Shown here piece by piece: positions 20,658 through 33,226 of a stretch of 64,000 nt of DNA. The translations under genes were made by a program, and so were the position numbers. Positions within the stretch are counted from its first letter, which is position 1. Each line of letters starts with the position of its first letter. The notes below the pieces were generated by a model. It was not told the origin of the DNA and did no database searches. It saw only the letters and a list, made by a program, of their open reading frames with translations. The DNA is taken from the NCBI GenBank assembly GCA_902729315.2, contig LR746277.1, positions 3,167,001-3,231,000 of the forward strand. The letters are read 5' to 3'. This stretch comes from Spirodela intermedia. Taxonomy: Eukaryota; Streptophyta; Magnoliopsida; Alismatales; Araceae.

Positions 20658-22763
20658 ACGACCTTGAAGGTCTGGTGCTGGCGGTTCCCGATGATGGCGA
20701 CGTTGCTGGTAGGAGCGAAGGCCAAGCAGGTCGTAGTAGATGAGACGTCGTACATCACGTTCCCCGCCGCCAGCTTGAGCTGCGCCCCGCCGGCGAAGGT
20801 GATCGTCACCTCCGGCACCGGCAGCGTCCTGAAGCTCCCCTTGAAGCAGGTCTCGAGGATGGAGTACGCCGGCGCGCGGGGATACCTCGCCAGCGCCGCC
20901 ACCACCGCCTTGCTCAGCGCCTCGTGCACCGCCGTCGGCAGCCGCGTGATCACCGTGCCGGAGTCAATGATCGTCGGCAGGCGCTTGTACTCGCTCGCCG
21001 CCACCGCCAGTTGACCTCTGCCGACGCTCACGCCGGCGAGGCTCAGGAAGTACAGGCTACCATCGAGCCTGTTGGGCACCAGCGGCGTGAACGAGAACTG
21101 CGCCGGGTTGTAGGAGCCGATGGAGAGGAACCCGGTGGCGGACTTTGTTGGGAGGCAGTAGGAGAAGGCGTAGCCGTACTTCGCCCCCAACTGGTACAGC
21201 ATGGAGAGCCTGTTGCGGGCGAGTCCGATGAGCCCCGCCGTGTTGCCGAAGAGGCCCTCGTTGTCCTGCCCGCAGCCGTAGACGAAGCCGGGGACGGCGC
21301 CGCCGCCGCCGCCGAGGGAGAGGGTGTCCTTGCTGAGGTACCCAACGGAGAAGGAGCCATCGCCGTAGGAGGCCTGGTAGATGCAGATTTTGGATCGGGA
21401 GCAAGATGGTGGGTTCAGCGTGGCCGACTGGAGCTCGTTGCACTCGGGGCTGGAGCAGGGGACGGTGCGATAACTGCTTGAAGCTGCAGGGTCGAAGATG
21501 GGGCCGACTTGCTTGTGGCAGGAGATGCTGCAGGGCTTGCACTGGAGCCAGTTGAGGGAGCTGCCGGTGTCGAAGACGACGATGTAGTCCCTCGCTGGCG
21601 TGCCCAGCGAGATCTTGGCGACGTAGTTGCCGACGCCGACGGAGACGCCTGCGCTCAGGGGGACGTTGAGGGCCTTGGGGGTGATAATCGCCGCCTCGCC
21701 GCCGGCGAGGCGGGTGGCGAGGTCCGCCACCCGCCGCTGGTCGCGGCGGAGGATCTCGCCGGCGGCGATCTCCGGCAGCGCCGCCGGAGAGCAGGGGCTG
21801 CGGATGTCGTGTAGGGTCAGGTGCAGCCCGGAGCTGTTGAGCTCCTGTCGATGCTGGGCTCCTGTAAGAAAAACAAAAAAGTCAAGGTGAGGGTACATTA
21901 GGTTGGACCGCCGCAGACGACAAACTGGGCTTTCAATTCTGTCGGGTGGGCCGCGGTGGAAAGCACCTCCACCGGCCCACTAATCACACGACAGCTGCTT
22001 CACAACCACCATTTCTAGGCCTGCACTAGACAGGCCAACGGAAAGGTCCACTCAGCCTGTTTTCTTCTGGAGGAGAGAGTTTTGTGACAGCGATACCGTG
22101 TGGGACCCAGTTGAAATGGAAGATGACCCAACCGGAACGGTCAGCGATTCCCGCCCCCGTTGGCCCTGGACCGACATGGGTTTACCGACCAGCCAGGTGA
22201 CTCTCAGCAGCCAACAGCTTCCCCCCCCCCCACTCTCCTGGTTCATCTCATCTTCTTTTACCTTTAAATCTTCTTTCACTGCTCACGAGCCCATCAAACA
22301 GGGAAGCTCGGAAAGCAGCTAGCTGCACCGCAGCATCTCCTTCAAGAAGAGGTCGGTGGGGAGTAATGGGTTGGGAGGTGGGACGAGGAGAGATCGCTGC
22401 CCGGCAAGGGTTTCTCGAGAACTCCATCTCTTCACCTCCTCCGGGGGGTCGGAATTCAGTGAGAACGTGAGAAATCAGCGGCAAGGAGACGACGTGAGTC
22501 TCAACCTCACGCTCGTTCTATATAATTTGAATCATATAAGAGATCGATAATCTAGCTTTACGCAGGTGAGAGCATTGCAGTCGCCGCCACTGACAACGGC
22601 GAGGGAGAGAAGAAGGAAGATTGGAGACGAGGCACGGGAGCGAGAGATTACCCAGCAATTGGGAAGCGCAGGCGGCGGCGGCGGCGTCGTGTGGAGCCCC
22701 GATAATAGGGGACACAGCCAGCAGCAGGAGGCAGAAGACAAGGAGAGAAGAAGCCGACTCCAT
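20606..22763 (-). CDS. Nepenthesin-type (A1B) aspartic protease, secreted
   Basis: Exon 1 (22763–22652) encodes a signal peptide, MESASSLLVFCLLLLAVSP. Exon 2 (21861–20606) carries the rest; the phase-1 junction CTGG/GAGCC gives GAQHRQEL. The total is 455 residues, usual for the family. The mature enzyme has the first catalytic motif FDTGSS (D135), the nepenthesin-type Cys-rich insert (CKPCSISCHK, VPCSSPECNEL, CIYQASYGDGS), and the second motif IIDSGT (D337). It lacks the saposin-like plant-specific insert of phytepsins. It ends CS shortly after IIGNRQHQTFKVVYD, without a GPI-type tail, so apoplastic or vacuolar secretion is expected. It resembles Arabidopsis proteases such as At5g10770 and AED1, some of which act in defence or cell death. 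The exact orthologue and substrate are unknown. The frame at 21898 begins in the intron, which is why the signal peptide is not contiguous. Confidence 0.9.
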
Positions 22764-22839
22764 CTTCTGACTCGTGCGGACAGCCCCCCGTTGCAGCAGG
22801 CAGAGAAGGGGGATCGCCTGTGCCTTCGTGCACGTCTTG

Positions 22840-22852
22840 TCATCAATATATA
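22840..22852 (-). promoter_or_regulatory. TATA-like box of the aspartic protease gene
   Basis: On the minus strand the sequence reads ctatatattgat, about 80 bases upstream of the ATG at 22763. Position and composition fit a TATA box with a short leader. No experiment supports it here. Confidence 0.5.
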
Positions 22853-23312
22853 GAAACCTCAGCTGAGAATGGTGGACTACTTTCCCGGAATTAAATGATT
22901 GGAGATATTTCAAAGCATTGTGATAAATAGGGCTGGGACGTTGACGTATTATTGGAGCAAGTGACTCTCCTAGTCGTGGAGGTTCAAAGGCATAGATTAG
23001 TTGGGTTGTTAATTCATGAAAAAGTGAAGAGAAGAGGAGACTGATGGGATCTAGATCGAACCAGGTTTAAAGTAATCGATCGTCAACTCAGGGATTCACC
23101 GTCATCAAGATTTGAATAATTCTGGACGACATAAATGCACCCACCACCTAGAATTCATATGCATGGAGTATTTAAAGGGATCCCTGCCCCGGCTTTCTCC
23201 CCCCCCCCCCATTTCACGGGCTTACTCACTCTTCACCGCGAAGGAGTACCCTTTTTCTATGGTTTGCCGTCCCCCGAACAGCCGGAACCCGCACTCGCAT
23301 GAAGCATCTGGG

Positions 23313-23385
<73 letters not shown>

Positions 23386-24240
23386 ACAATGCCGGCCAAA
23401 TAAGAAGCTTCTGATCGGAGAGAGATGATCGCCGGAGACAGATGACATTAAGAAAATTCCGCGCCCACAGATCGTGCCATCTGTTTGTCCCGTTGCAGAG
23501 GTGAGCGAGTGCCGACGAGAATCTGAACTGTGGGAGAAGTCCGAATTCGCACGCCTCGTCGTCTCCATTTTTATAATTGGTGGGGGTGGCGGCGACATCA
23601 CCGTCTGCTCTTCCCCAGAGCTCGGCTGGGGACCCTAAGCTATTTCTAGTGATTATCAGTACGCACCGGCAGACGAGTACCCGCTGAAGACGCGGTACGG
23701 GGAGAGAACTCTCTCCGACGACACCGGACATGTTTCTTCAACGCCCGGATACGGCGAACTCATTTCCACTGGCCGTGAAGACAACCGGTTTCAGAGAGAT
23801 AGCTGCGGTAAATACAAATAAATGAATAGAGAGAGAGATAGAAATAGATAGATAGAGCGAGAGAGAGAGAAAGAGAGAGAGGACGGTGATGTAAAGCGAG
23901 GCACCACCTACCACGTGAGTGACCTGTCTGGATACCGATGTGGGCGGGATGTGGGACCTTGAGAAGGATGGGAAGACGATGAGGAAACCCCTAGGCAGCG
24001 GATTCAGACGCCTACGCCCACGTGAACGACCGGAGGAGAAGAGATGAAGGCGAGGATTGGTATGGCAGTCTCCTATTTGAAGTGAAGATTGTCAATAACA
24101 CTACCAGCACGCCGCCGCACGAAGCAAGAACACGTACGTTCATTATTATAATGACGGGGGCAGCTGCGCCGTTCAACAATGCTATCAACCGTAGGACACA
24201 TTTTCATTTTAAATTGTTAATCGGCTAAGCGCTGTCCCAC
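22853..24240. other. Aspartic protease upstream region with GA-rich tracts
   Basis: I see no supported gene. The interval contains a 10-base C run near 23202, a 70-bp GA microsatellite listed separately, and a second impure GA/GATA tract at about 23828–23881. Frames through the GA tract are simple-repeat artefacts. Confidence 0.4.
23312..23383. repeat. (GA)n microsatellite, about 72 bp
   Basis: A GA tract interrupted once by GGGA near 23338 lies about 550 bp upstream of the protease start. GA tracts can be GAGA-factor (BPC) targets in plant promoters, but here function is only a possibility. Confidence 0.95.
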
Positions 24241-27200
24241 TTTAGATATCATAGATAAAACCAAGTGATTAGATGGATGGTATTGAAAACGAGGATTGGT
24301 CGTCGGTTTTGGTCAGACTCATCTATATTTGATCAGGTGTCAACGCCGATTGGTCTTGTTCAAGTTATTGAGTTGGATGACGGAGCGTCATGGTAGGTAT
24401 TGTCTCCACGAAATATGCGTTGTAGTTATCGTTTTGTTCCTAATCATTGTGATAACTACCGACTGAGGAGATGTTTATTAGCCCTGAAGAACTTTAGGAG
24501 TGACTAGTTTACATGTACTACAAAGATGGAGGTTTTACATTTGTCAATGTTCGTGTGAATAATGTTCTAATATTATGAATATTTTTTATTACGGATAATG
24601 AAACCTGTGCAATCCAAAATTATTGAAAAGCTAGAATGATGAAAAACTTCCCTAGGTAAGTACCATTATTGATGGCTATTAATTTCTTCCAATAAAAATT
24701 AAAAAAAAATGAGCTTACATTTCATTGACCATTTTTATGTGAAAATCCTTTTTGGTAGTGCCAACTTCTATCCCTTAAAGTGAGTAGATGGTGAGATGAG
24801 ATAAGATAATCTTGAACTAAAATTCATTAAAAATTAGTTATTATAGGACCTTTTGGGGACCTTACAATCAAGACCATCAACTCAACCATAAAGGCCATGA
24901 CTTGTATTGAAGAAAATTACATGAATTCTAGAATTTTAAAGTAATTTACACTCTACATTTAAAGTCACAATCACGATTGGCTCCTTCTAACATTCAATGT
25001 AAGATAAGAAAGTAGTTGTGAAGTCAACTTGGTCTATGAGTTGGTTATTATTCATTATTATAATCTCTTTTGTCCATGTGATTTTTCTAATGTTATATTC
25101 TAATATTACAAGAGGGTGTACTACCTATTTTGACTGTATGAACTAGTGAATGTTAGCTAAGGTCAAATCCAATATCGTGTGCATCCCTTGGGGGTGAATC
25201 AATCCTTCTCAAATTTTCTTTTGATCGGCCATTATAATTAACAACAGATAAATGACAAATGAGATCAACTTTGGCACTAAATTCTCATATAAAAAATATA
25301 AGTCAAAGTAATTAAAGTATACCACTATCTTATTGCTTTACAATTTTTCCTTTCTTTGAAGGTAGAAGAGATTAATGCTATGAAGGGCATGCCATAATAC
25401 AATGCTAGTCATCAAGATAGATGACCCACTCATCTATGAAAATATGTGATATTTGTGAAGACAAATGAAACAATTATTGTGTGTTGCTTGCTTAAAAAGA
25501 ATAATTTCTTTAATCATCTCATTTAGTATGTGATGAGATTGTACCCATACTAATAGAGAAGTATCAAGCTTTATTAGGTTATAATGCTGAAGAACATTTC
25601 ACAATGACATTTGACTAGAAAAGATAATTGTCTACAATGTAGAGTTTTAAAATATTTGTCAAGATATGTAATGGTATAATGTATGTCTAGCAGAATAGAA
25701 GTTGACAAATCTTGTCAATTTGAACATTTTGGTTACCATCAATAATTTTGTTATCTACATAAATTATAAGAATGATATACTTACTAACATCACATGTAAT
25801 AAATAAGAACATGGTCTAAGATATTAAAAGCCAAAATAAGTCACAAAGATTTGAGTTGACTCACCTACATAAGTTGCTTGACCATAAATAACATTAAATC
25901 AAGTAAATATGATGCAATTTATCAAGATAAAGAGAGACCAATAGATGTCACACAAAAACGTCTATATAAAGTGTGCCATGTCAAACTGGATTGTTGATGT
26001 CAAATTATTAGATTTGATATTTTTACAGATATTTACATATGTTCATTGATTTTGGTAATTTCTTCATCCTTAACTCAAAATTTCGGATTTAATGCATCAA
26101 TAATGAGATAGCCTTTAGCCATCCATGATATCATTGAATTAGCATTTAATGGGGTACATGGTTTGCTAGCATGTCCCACGTGAAATAACATAATTTGTTG
26201 CTCCATAATTTTTAGATAAATTGATTACATAATTTTTAGATAAATTGATCACCTAATGGCTTCTCTTGGAGTGAGACATTAATCATAATACATTTCATTA
26301 AATCATGTGCACCTATGGCATGTATGGTATGTATATTCTTGAATACCCACGTCATGTTAACAATTCATGCTCGTTATTATTCAAAGATTCAACACTCTCA
26401 ATGAAGATTGTCAAGTTATGTAAATTCAACAATGAATGAATCAATTGATGCTCTTTATTAGCTTGATTTAATCATCAAATAAATTAAGGACTACAATCAA
26501 TACTTTTCGTCAAGTCTTAAGGTAACTAAGTGGTGTAGGAGAGTAGATTTTGTAACTTGTTTAACTTGAGAGCAACTAAGTTTTTGCAAAGATGAACTTG
26601 TGAAGTTTATATCACTTATCTCTTTAAAATCAATTTGTATTCTTGAAGAGACTAATTAATATTGAAGGATAATTTCTTCTAAGACTGAAGTAGCTTACTG
26701 AAGGAAAAATCAGTATAAAAGTTTTATGTTATTAGATGAGAAGTCTTTTTTCTATGAATATTATGTGTGTGTCGACACATTCATCACGTTACGTCAACAC
26801 CAAATATGTTCGAGTAACTTAAGAATTGAAAATTTTCAATTTTTTTAGAGACCTCAATTAATCCCCCCACCCCCCCACCCCCCCCCCCTTCTTAGTGTTG
26901 CAAATAATTCTACCATTCCAACATCCACAAATTAAGAAGGGTCAATAGACTTAGGAGATTGTATTATCTACTTCTATAACCAATGGAATAGAACTACATA
27001 AAACTATTAGTGGTTGGTATTTTTAATTTCATTGAAAAGAAAAAAAAAGAGGAATTTAGTATTTTTTATGGCAATTTAAGCAAGATAAATCATCCACAAA
27101 GATAACATGTTAAGGATGTATCTCAAATGACTAATTAAAATATGGAATAAATAGATTAATGATGTCTACCCAACAAATAAATAACAAGGTAAGAAGAGAC

Positions 27201-28500
27201 TCACAAGGAAAGCATATTATGTAGCTTTGCCATTGTTGACTATGAAGACAAAAAAGGTTATCATTCTCATGATGTCAATCTATATTTTATTTTATGTAGT
27301 TATCTTGCAAAATACTATATGAAATGTTGGAATTACTCGTTTATAGAATTGTAAAATTACTTGTAGCTAAAAGATTGACATGAACTTTGGAAGGATAGAA
27401 AATGAAAATGAGAGACAAGACAAAATCAGCTTTCATGTTGCTCTCAAAGGTATAACATATTAGGTGTTTGTATGATAATAACATAATAGTAAATAAATTT
27501 TTATCAATGATGATGTGGCACAAAAATCTATAACTAATAAATCATTGGTGCACTAGTTCTCAATAGTGGGCAACTAGGAGCTCATATTCAATTTCATGGA
27601 GGGAATGAGTCATTATTTTGAGAGCAAAACTACTAATAATGGGTATCACAACATTATTTGCATAAACCAATATGTTTTTCCCCCTTCTTAATAATACATG
27701 TACATGCACACACCCTTATTGAGTACCATGATTAAGATAATTACAATCATTATTTGGCACCTGCCCATGATCATGACTTTAGTAATCACCCTAAGCATAT
27801 TCTGTTTACAAGATGTAGTGGGGGACAATTTAATTATTTGGAAGTATCTGAAAATATTTTTTTAATTACAATGCTAACCATTGTGAGACAGATGTTAAAC
27901 ATGAGAAAAACTAAGGCTCAGGCAAGAATTTTTTTTTTGTAGTTGAAACTCTTCCCCATTATGCGTTGCTTTTGAGTATTCTAAGTTGATGGTCAATAGA
28001 GGTTGACATCATAATAGATAGTTTTGTGTGTTAAGACTGGTTCCCTTAGTAAAGGAAGAAAATTTGTTATACAACTCATAAATTTGAGAGAGACTCATCT
28101 GGTGTGAATATATTTCTCATAACGGGTCATAAATCCCCAAAGAAGTTGCCATAAACATTATTTTTGCATTCACTTAGGGCTTCATACTATTTTAGAGTAA
28201 CAGTGCAGCATAATTATGATCTTTTAGCTTCACAAAGTACTTGTCATCTTAAGAATCAATCATCTCACCAATGATGTGATTGAGGCCATGAAAGATACTT
28301 CATATTTAGCCTAGTACATGTTCCACTTAGGGATTCAACATCTGCACCTGATAAAAAGAGCCATAATAGTGCCATAGAAACTATGATGCAAACTTTATTC
28401 GATGGGTCCATACTATGAAGACAAAAGTTGCATTAGTTGCGATTGTTAGGGTTTGCACATATGTAGCCATATATATAACATGCTCAAGAGAGCATTAGGC
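24241..28500. other. AT-rich gene desert, likely decayed transposon-derived DNA
   Basis: About 4.3 kb of strongly AT-rich sequence has no open frame over about 60 codons. It includes a C-rich run at about 26864–26889 and a near-perfect 24-bp tandem duplication (cataatttttagataaattg) at about 26204–26252. Sharp borders at both ends against GC-richer DNA suggest one or more old insertions. No long terminal repeats could be matched by eye. Confidence 0.5.
25730..25930 (-). mobile_element. Possible decayed Ty1/Copia reverse-transcriptase remnant
   Basis: Read on the minus strand, 25745–25780 gives YIILIIYVDNKII, close to the Copia YVDD-box context. About 80–100 bp earlier, an out-of-frame stretch resembles the QP.GF region that precedes it in Copia polymerases. 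The normal spacing is about 300 bp, so an internal deletion plus many stops would be required. This is a weak match made by eye on short motifs. Confidence 0.3.
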
Positions 28501-31327
28501 TAACTTCACATCCTCACATTAAGTCCTCCAGTCCTGGCCTTGACCCTGGAAAGGGGCAAATGATCCGATACGACCTTATCCTGCTCCACATTGACTCAAA
28601 CCTCTCCACAGGCAATACCATCAAGCTCATGGGGATAGGCTGGGAAAACCATCCCATGGCCTACCCCATACGTTGATTCGCCGACTGGGGTGATGCTTAT
28701 CTGCAGCTAGCCGAAGGCACCGCAAGCAGCCGCCGGTACAAGACCTCATCAACACAAACGAGCAGCGCAAGAAGAAAACAAAACAAGCATCAATTAAGAT
28801 CACGTCATTGATCTCCATTTATTGGGCACACAACCTCCGCTCAAAGGCAGATCCAGGTCATGGACTTGCTGTTGATAATGGTGATCTCTGGTTTAAATAC
28901 CACTCTTGCCAATGGCAGTGGGAGATAGGCTAGAGCAAGCTGTCACGTATGGTCTGCTTGGGGTGTCCAATCCTCTGCATGATCTGGGTGAGGCTTTCCC
29001 ACGCTATCACTCATAAAGAGGGACGAGTTAAGTTTTGCCAGAACTCTTGTTCTTGTTCTTCGCGCACATGTTGGAAGCATAAATGATGCTGGCGTCGCAA
29101 CCGCCGCGGCCCGTGGTGATGGGCGGCGGCTGATAGGTACCAGCCAGCGGCATTGCACTATTTTATTTCCTGTCTTCCAGGCACTCCGACCTGTGCCGTT
29201 TGGCTGGGGCCGCAGCGGCGGCGGTGGCGGAGGCGATAGAGGGCGGCGATTCCTTGGGTAACACCCATGAGTGAAAAGGTCATGAGCTTCTTCTACAGGA
29301 AAGCTCCTGCCGTAGATTGTCCATTCAGCCCATAGCTTGACCTTCTTCGGTGGGGTCCCTCTTATAGAGCTCAACAAATGGTCGAGTGTAGCGATCAAGA
29401 GCCCCCCGAGGTCTCAATAACTCGTACACAGGTAGCGAGTACAACAGGAGAGTTGGCGGCCGCCGTCTCACCCACATTGTTGGACGTGCATCCACGGAAC
29501 CGACCCGTTTCGTCCACGGCACAGCCACGCCGGGCCCGGGAGGGCGACGGAGCAGCCCGCGAGTGATCGAAGGCTGACGACGACAGTAGCCGGCCCGGCC
29601 GATGATGACGTCGACGGTCATCACACGTTGACTTAGTAGGACCCAGAAGAGGAAGAAAGGGCCGTCGTCTCTCTCTCTCTCTCTCTATCTCTCTATAATT
29701 CAAGGACAACGGATCACCGGCCTGGAACCCACCTGTTGCTACCCCCCCAACCCCATCCATAGCTGCTGCAGATGTGGACATCCTCAACAGTAATCTCCCC
29801 AAGCTGTAATCCACTTCAAGGGGTCAATTCAAAAGAAGAAACTTTTCTTTAATGGATTTCTCGACGCCGACTGGGTTCAACCTTTATATTCCCCAGAGAA
29901 TGACCAGTTTCCACGCTGCCTGCTTTCCACAGATCAAGCTCAGCAACTGACGAGCACTCCGTCTATGAATCCAAGCACTCTTCTTTGAAACTCCTGCTAC
30001 TCAACCCAAGGAAACCGATGAATCCATGAAGATCGAAAGGAAGAAGCAGATCAGAAAAAGCAGGGAAGAAACAAATATGATCAATTACCTTCCCCCAGAT
30101 TATTATCAGCGAAGAACAGATTAAAGCCAGAAATGGGTTTTCTTTAAACCATACTAACTAAAAATTTATCGAACCATGAACATGGAAATCACGGGCCACC
30201 ATCAGACAGGAGACTGCCTCGTTCTGAAGGCCAGGGTTTACTCTCCAGTGTCTTCAAGATCACCATAGTCATAGCGAAAATTGTCATCTCCGTAAGTATG
30301 ATAGGATCCATATAAAAGCCATATTATAATCCATTACATGAGAAGGAAATGAAAGCAACGTATGGACCATCGAGTTCCATAATTAGCAATAGGTCGAGTT
30401 AGAAATGTTAGACGGCACAATCAGGCTGCAGTGTGAAGGGTGCACTGGACCTGAGATTGTTCAGAAAAACTTCTCGTACTCTGAAGGAGGCTGATCCCAA
30501 ACGTCCATGAAATCTAAGAGGAGGTCCAGTGAAAATGCATTAATTAGAAAAAAAAAAAACAAAACAAGTCCTAGGAAAATAAAGAGAGATAAATTTCGAA
30601 GCCACACGGCCAGTTCTGCAGCTTTAGTTCCTTAAGACTCTTAAGATTATCAAAGAAAGATAAACATTGCATGAGTTTTCGAGTGGATTCCGCCAAAATG
30701 GGCAAGAAAATATAAAATAACTGAAACCAAATGCAGCAAAAGAAATCAATCATACTTATTGGAATACCTCCGAGAGCCACAAAGAGTGAATCCTCATTGC
30801 CAGAGATACCCTGATAGAAAAGACGGAAAAACCTCAGCCATTGAAGAGCCAATCAGGCGCCATGTCTTAGTTCAGATAGAAGATAACGCTACGGTGAAGT
30901 GCTCTAAGATCGTTACTAAAACTTGGCACATGTTCTTTAGTACCTCTGCGTCATGAAAAGGCCCCAGATTGCTGATGTCCCCTTGTGCGGTTGGGCAACC
31001 CTGAATATCATTTCCAAGAAACTCGGAAATGGCAAGACCATACCCATTTTGGATTCCATGAAGATCAACTGGGTTCCCTTGTTGATTCATAAAATTTTCC
31101 AAATTTGGACATACCGGTTCACTCCTGTGAAAAGAGTAACAACAACTGGAACTTTATTGTGTAATAGGAGACAGAAGGAAACTCGAGATTATTTTTTTTG
31201 GTCATTGCAGAAAAACGATTGCCACTATGATGAGAGAAGAGTGCTCAGATCGAAGTACGAACAGAAACAAGAGAACCCCCGTGGCTGATAAAGTTCATGA
31301 TGGAAGGAATCAAGTGTGGCTGATCTC
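28501..31327. other. Intergenic, downstream of the At4g26450-like gene
   Basis: This GC-intermediate sequence has several 90–150 codon frames on the minus strand, none with recognisable motifs. A (CT)n tract lies at 29671–29688. The part from about 30,600 to 31,327 probably includes the 3' untranslated region of the following minus-strand gene. Confidence 0.35.
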
Positions 31328-33226
31328 TTACTTGGACTTTGAAGCATCAGCGGCGCTGCATTCTTCAACGGAATCATCCTCCAGATCGATTATGACTCTG
31401 CCAGCTTTGCTGTCATTTGAACGGCGACCATACGAAACAGAGACATCGCACTTCTGACCAAAACCCACACTGAAGTCATTTTCTCTTACAAGGGAAGCTG
31501 CAGAAGCAGAAGTAGATTCATGCTTTATAAGACGATTTTCGACAGTTATTTCAGGAGCCTCAATGTCGTTAAGGTCACATATTTTGAAGGAACTGGGTGG
31601 CAGATGGTTTTGCTCTTCAAAATCATCATCGAACTTGGGGACAGCGTACTTCTCTGCAGGTATGTCCAAGCGCTTCAAGTATTCGTCAGTCTTTGGTATC
31701 GAGGGCAGGGACCACTCTTGAGGCTGCTTCATTCCCGCCCTCTGCACAGTCTCAGCTGAATCTTCATCTGTTCTAGCTTCAGTTGACTTTGTGGAAATGT
31801 CAAACCCTGCTGGATCCTGAATTGACTCTTTCCCCGTTTGCTGAAAGGAATTCTCTAGGAACGATAATGTCCTGCCATAGCTGCTTCTCCCTGTACCTGA
31901 CGCCGAACCCTGTTCTGCAGGCTCCGCTGGCTGTGCAGACTGAGATCTGGGAACTTCAGACGCCAGACCTGTTGAGCTGAGCGAAGGGGCTTCAAATGTC
32001 GGGCCTCTGGAGGTCGGAGCTTGCCCTGAAACTGCACCATTCGAAGGGGTGAGAGTAGGAACCTCTTCCGCAGCGTTCTTCAATCCCTTTTCGCCGGGAG
32101 CAATATCAGAATTCTCCCTCATTTCCCCCGCGTCTGGTTTCAGTTCGGTCTCTGTGCTTCTTTTGCCTTCTGAAGAACGAGTCTGAGCGGGCATCTTCTC
32201 AGAGCTAGGAAGCTGACTAGTGCGACTACTTTTCAATTGGATTTCCTTTTCGCCTGAGTATCTCTGAACAGTTATACCCTCGTCTTCCTCCTCCGGCTGC
32301 AACCCTTTTTCGCGAACTGTGTCGCCACCGATAGCATTCTCGAGGTTGCCCTTATCTTTTTCTGCCTCTTCCATCTCATCCGGTTCTCTGCTCGAGTTCA
32401 TTTCAGATTCGGGAATGGGATGGGGATGCGCCTTCCCTTCGGAGGATTCCATGGCCTTTGACCCAGATTCATCGACAGAGTTGTGATTTCTCTCGTCTGA
32501 GTCTGATTCACCGGTTAATTCGTCCTTGGACGGCGGGTGCTGATCATAATCCGCGGCAGATTTCAGGGGTGGTTTCCTGGTAGCAGAGCTGCCATTGCCG
32601 CGATCACTTTCCTCGGATAGACTTCGTCGATCCGACTCCCCCTCTTCCACGGGGTCAAGGAATCTCCACTCGCTCCCTGACCACCGCCAAGACCTCTCCA
32701 AATCCTCAGCATCCATGGCATCCGAATAATCTCTGGCCCTGTCGGCCCATGGGGGGCCGCCAGCATCCTCCCTTCCCCACTCCGGGCCAGGCCGACGGTA
32801 AGACTCGCTCCGATGTCGCCGCCGCCGAACTCTCTTTTTGGTTCGGAACCCGCCGTCGTCGCCGTCGAGTCTCCGCCGGCCGAGGCGGGAGAACGCCGAG
32901 GCCCTGTCCACCTCGTCGTCTCCTCCGTTCGGCCACAACCTCTCCACCCCCGCTGCGGATGAGGGAACAGGATTAGCAGGAAGCAGCCCCTTGGCCGCGA
33001 GGTACTCCGCTGCGAGTCTCCCCGCCTCCCTCAGCACGTCGGTACGGCGGCGCGGCGGCGGCGGCGGCGGCGGCGGCGGAGGCAGATGCGTCGGCGGAGG
33101 CGGAGAATTGCGCGGGCCTCTACGCCGGGGACCGCCGCCGCGGCCGAATTTCCGGTACTCAGGCTGAGCCGCCCCGATTCCGGCCGGACCGAAGCGGTCG
33201 GCGAAGCTGCGCCGCCTACTCTGCAT
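31328..33226 (-). CDS. Plant-specific disordered protein, At4g26450-like
   Basis: A single ATG frame encodes 632 residues. The N-terminus is Arg/Gly-rich (MQSRRRSFADRFGP, EYRKFGRGGG), then a poly-Pro run. The block DVLREAGRLAAEYLAAKGLLP is the most family-like part and recalls the uncharacterised protein At4g26450. Residues from about 120 to 550 are charged, Glu/Ser-rich and predicted disordered by composition. Near the C-terminus are VPKFDDDFEEQN, FKICDLNDIE and GRVIIDLEDD. The last, at about 609–618, matches a SUMO-interacting motif pattern (hydrophobic core plus acidic residues). Basic clusters (TKKRVRRRRHR) suggest a nuclear location. There is no enzymatic domain and no known function. 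The gene diverges from CLC-f with 731 bp between the start codons. The At4g26450 identification is from memory of one motif and of gene order. Confidence 0.7.
   Translation of the reverse strand: MQSRRRSFADRFGPAGIGAAQPEYRKFGRGGGPRRRGPRNSPPPPTHLPPPPPPPPPPRRRTDVLREAGRLAAEYLAAKGLLPANPVPSSAAGVERLWPNGGDDEVDRASAFSRLGRRRLDGDDGGFRTKKRVRRRRHRSESYRRPGPEWGREDAGGPPWADRARDYSDAMDAEDLERSWRWSGSEWRFLDPVEEGESDRRSLSEESDRGNGSSATRKPPLKSAADYDQHPPSKDELTGESDSDERNHNSVDESGSKAMESSEGKAHPHPIPESEMNSSREPDEMEEAEKDKGNLENAIGGDTVREKGLQPEEEDEGITVQRYSGEKEIQLKSSRTSQLPSSEKMPAQTRSSEGKRSTETELKPDAGEMRENSDIAPGEKGLKNAAEEVPTLTPSNGAVSGQAPTSRGPTFEAPSLSSTGLASEVPRSQSAQPAEPAEQGSASGTGRSSYGRTLSFLENSFQQTGKESIQDPAGFDISTKSTEARTDEDSAETVQRAGMKQPQEWSLPSIPKTDEYLKRLDIPAEKYAVPKFDDDFEEQNHLPPSSFKICDLNDIEAPEITVENRLIKHESTSASAASLVRENDFSVGFGQKCDVSVSYGRRSNDSKAGRVIIDLEDDSVEECSAADASKSK

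Noticed and set aside
28943-29814. Two overlapping 140–150 codon minus-strand frames
   Set aside because: No domain, poor composition and a CT-microsatellite-derived Glu-Arg run; not supportable as genes.
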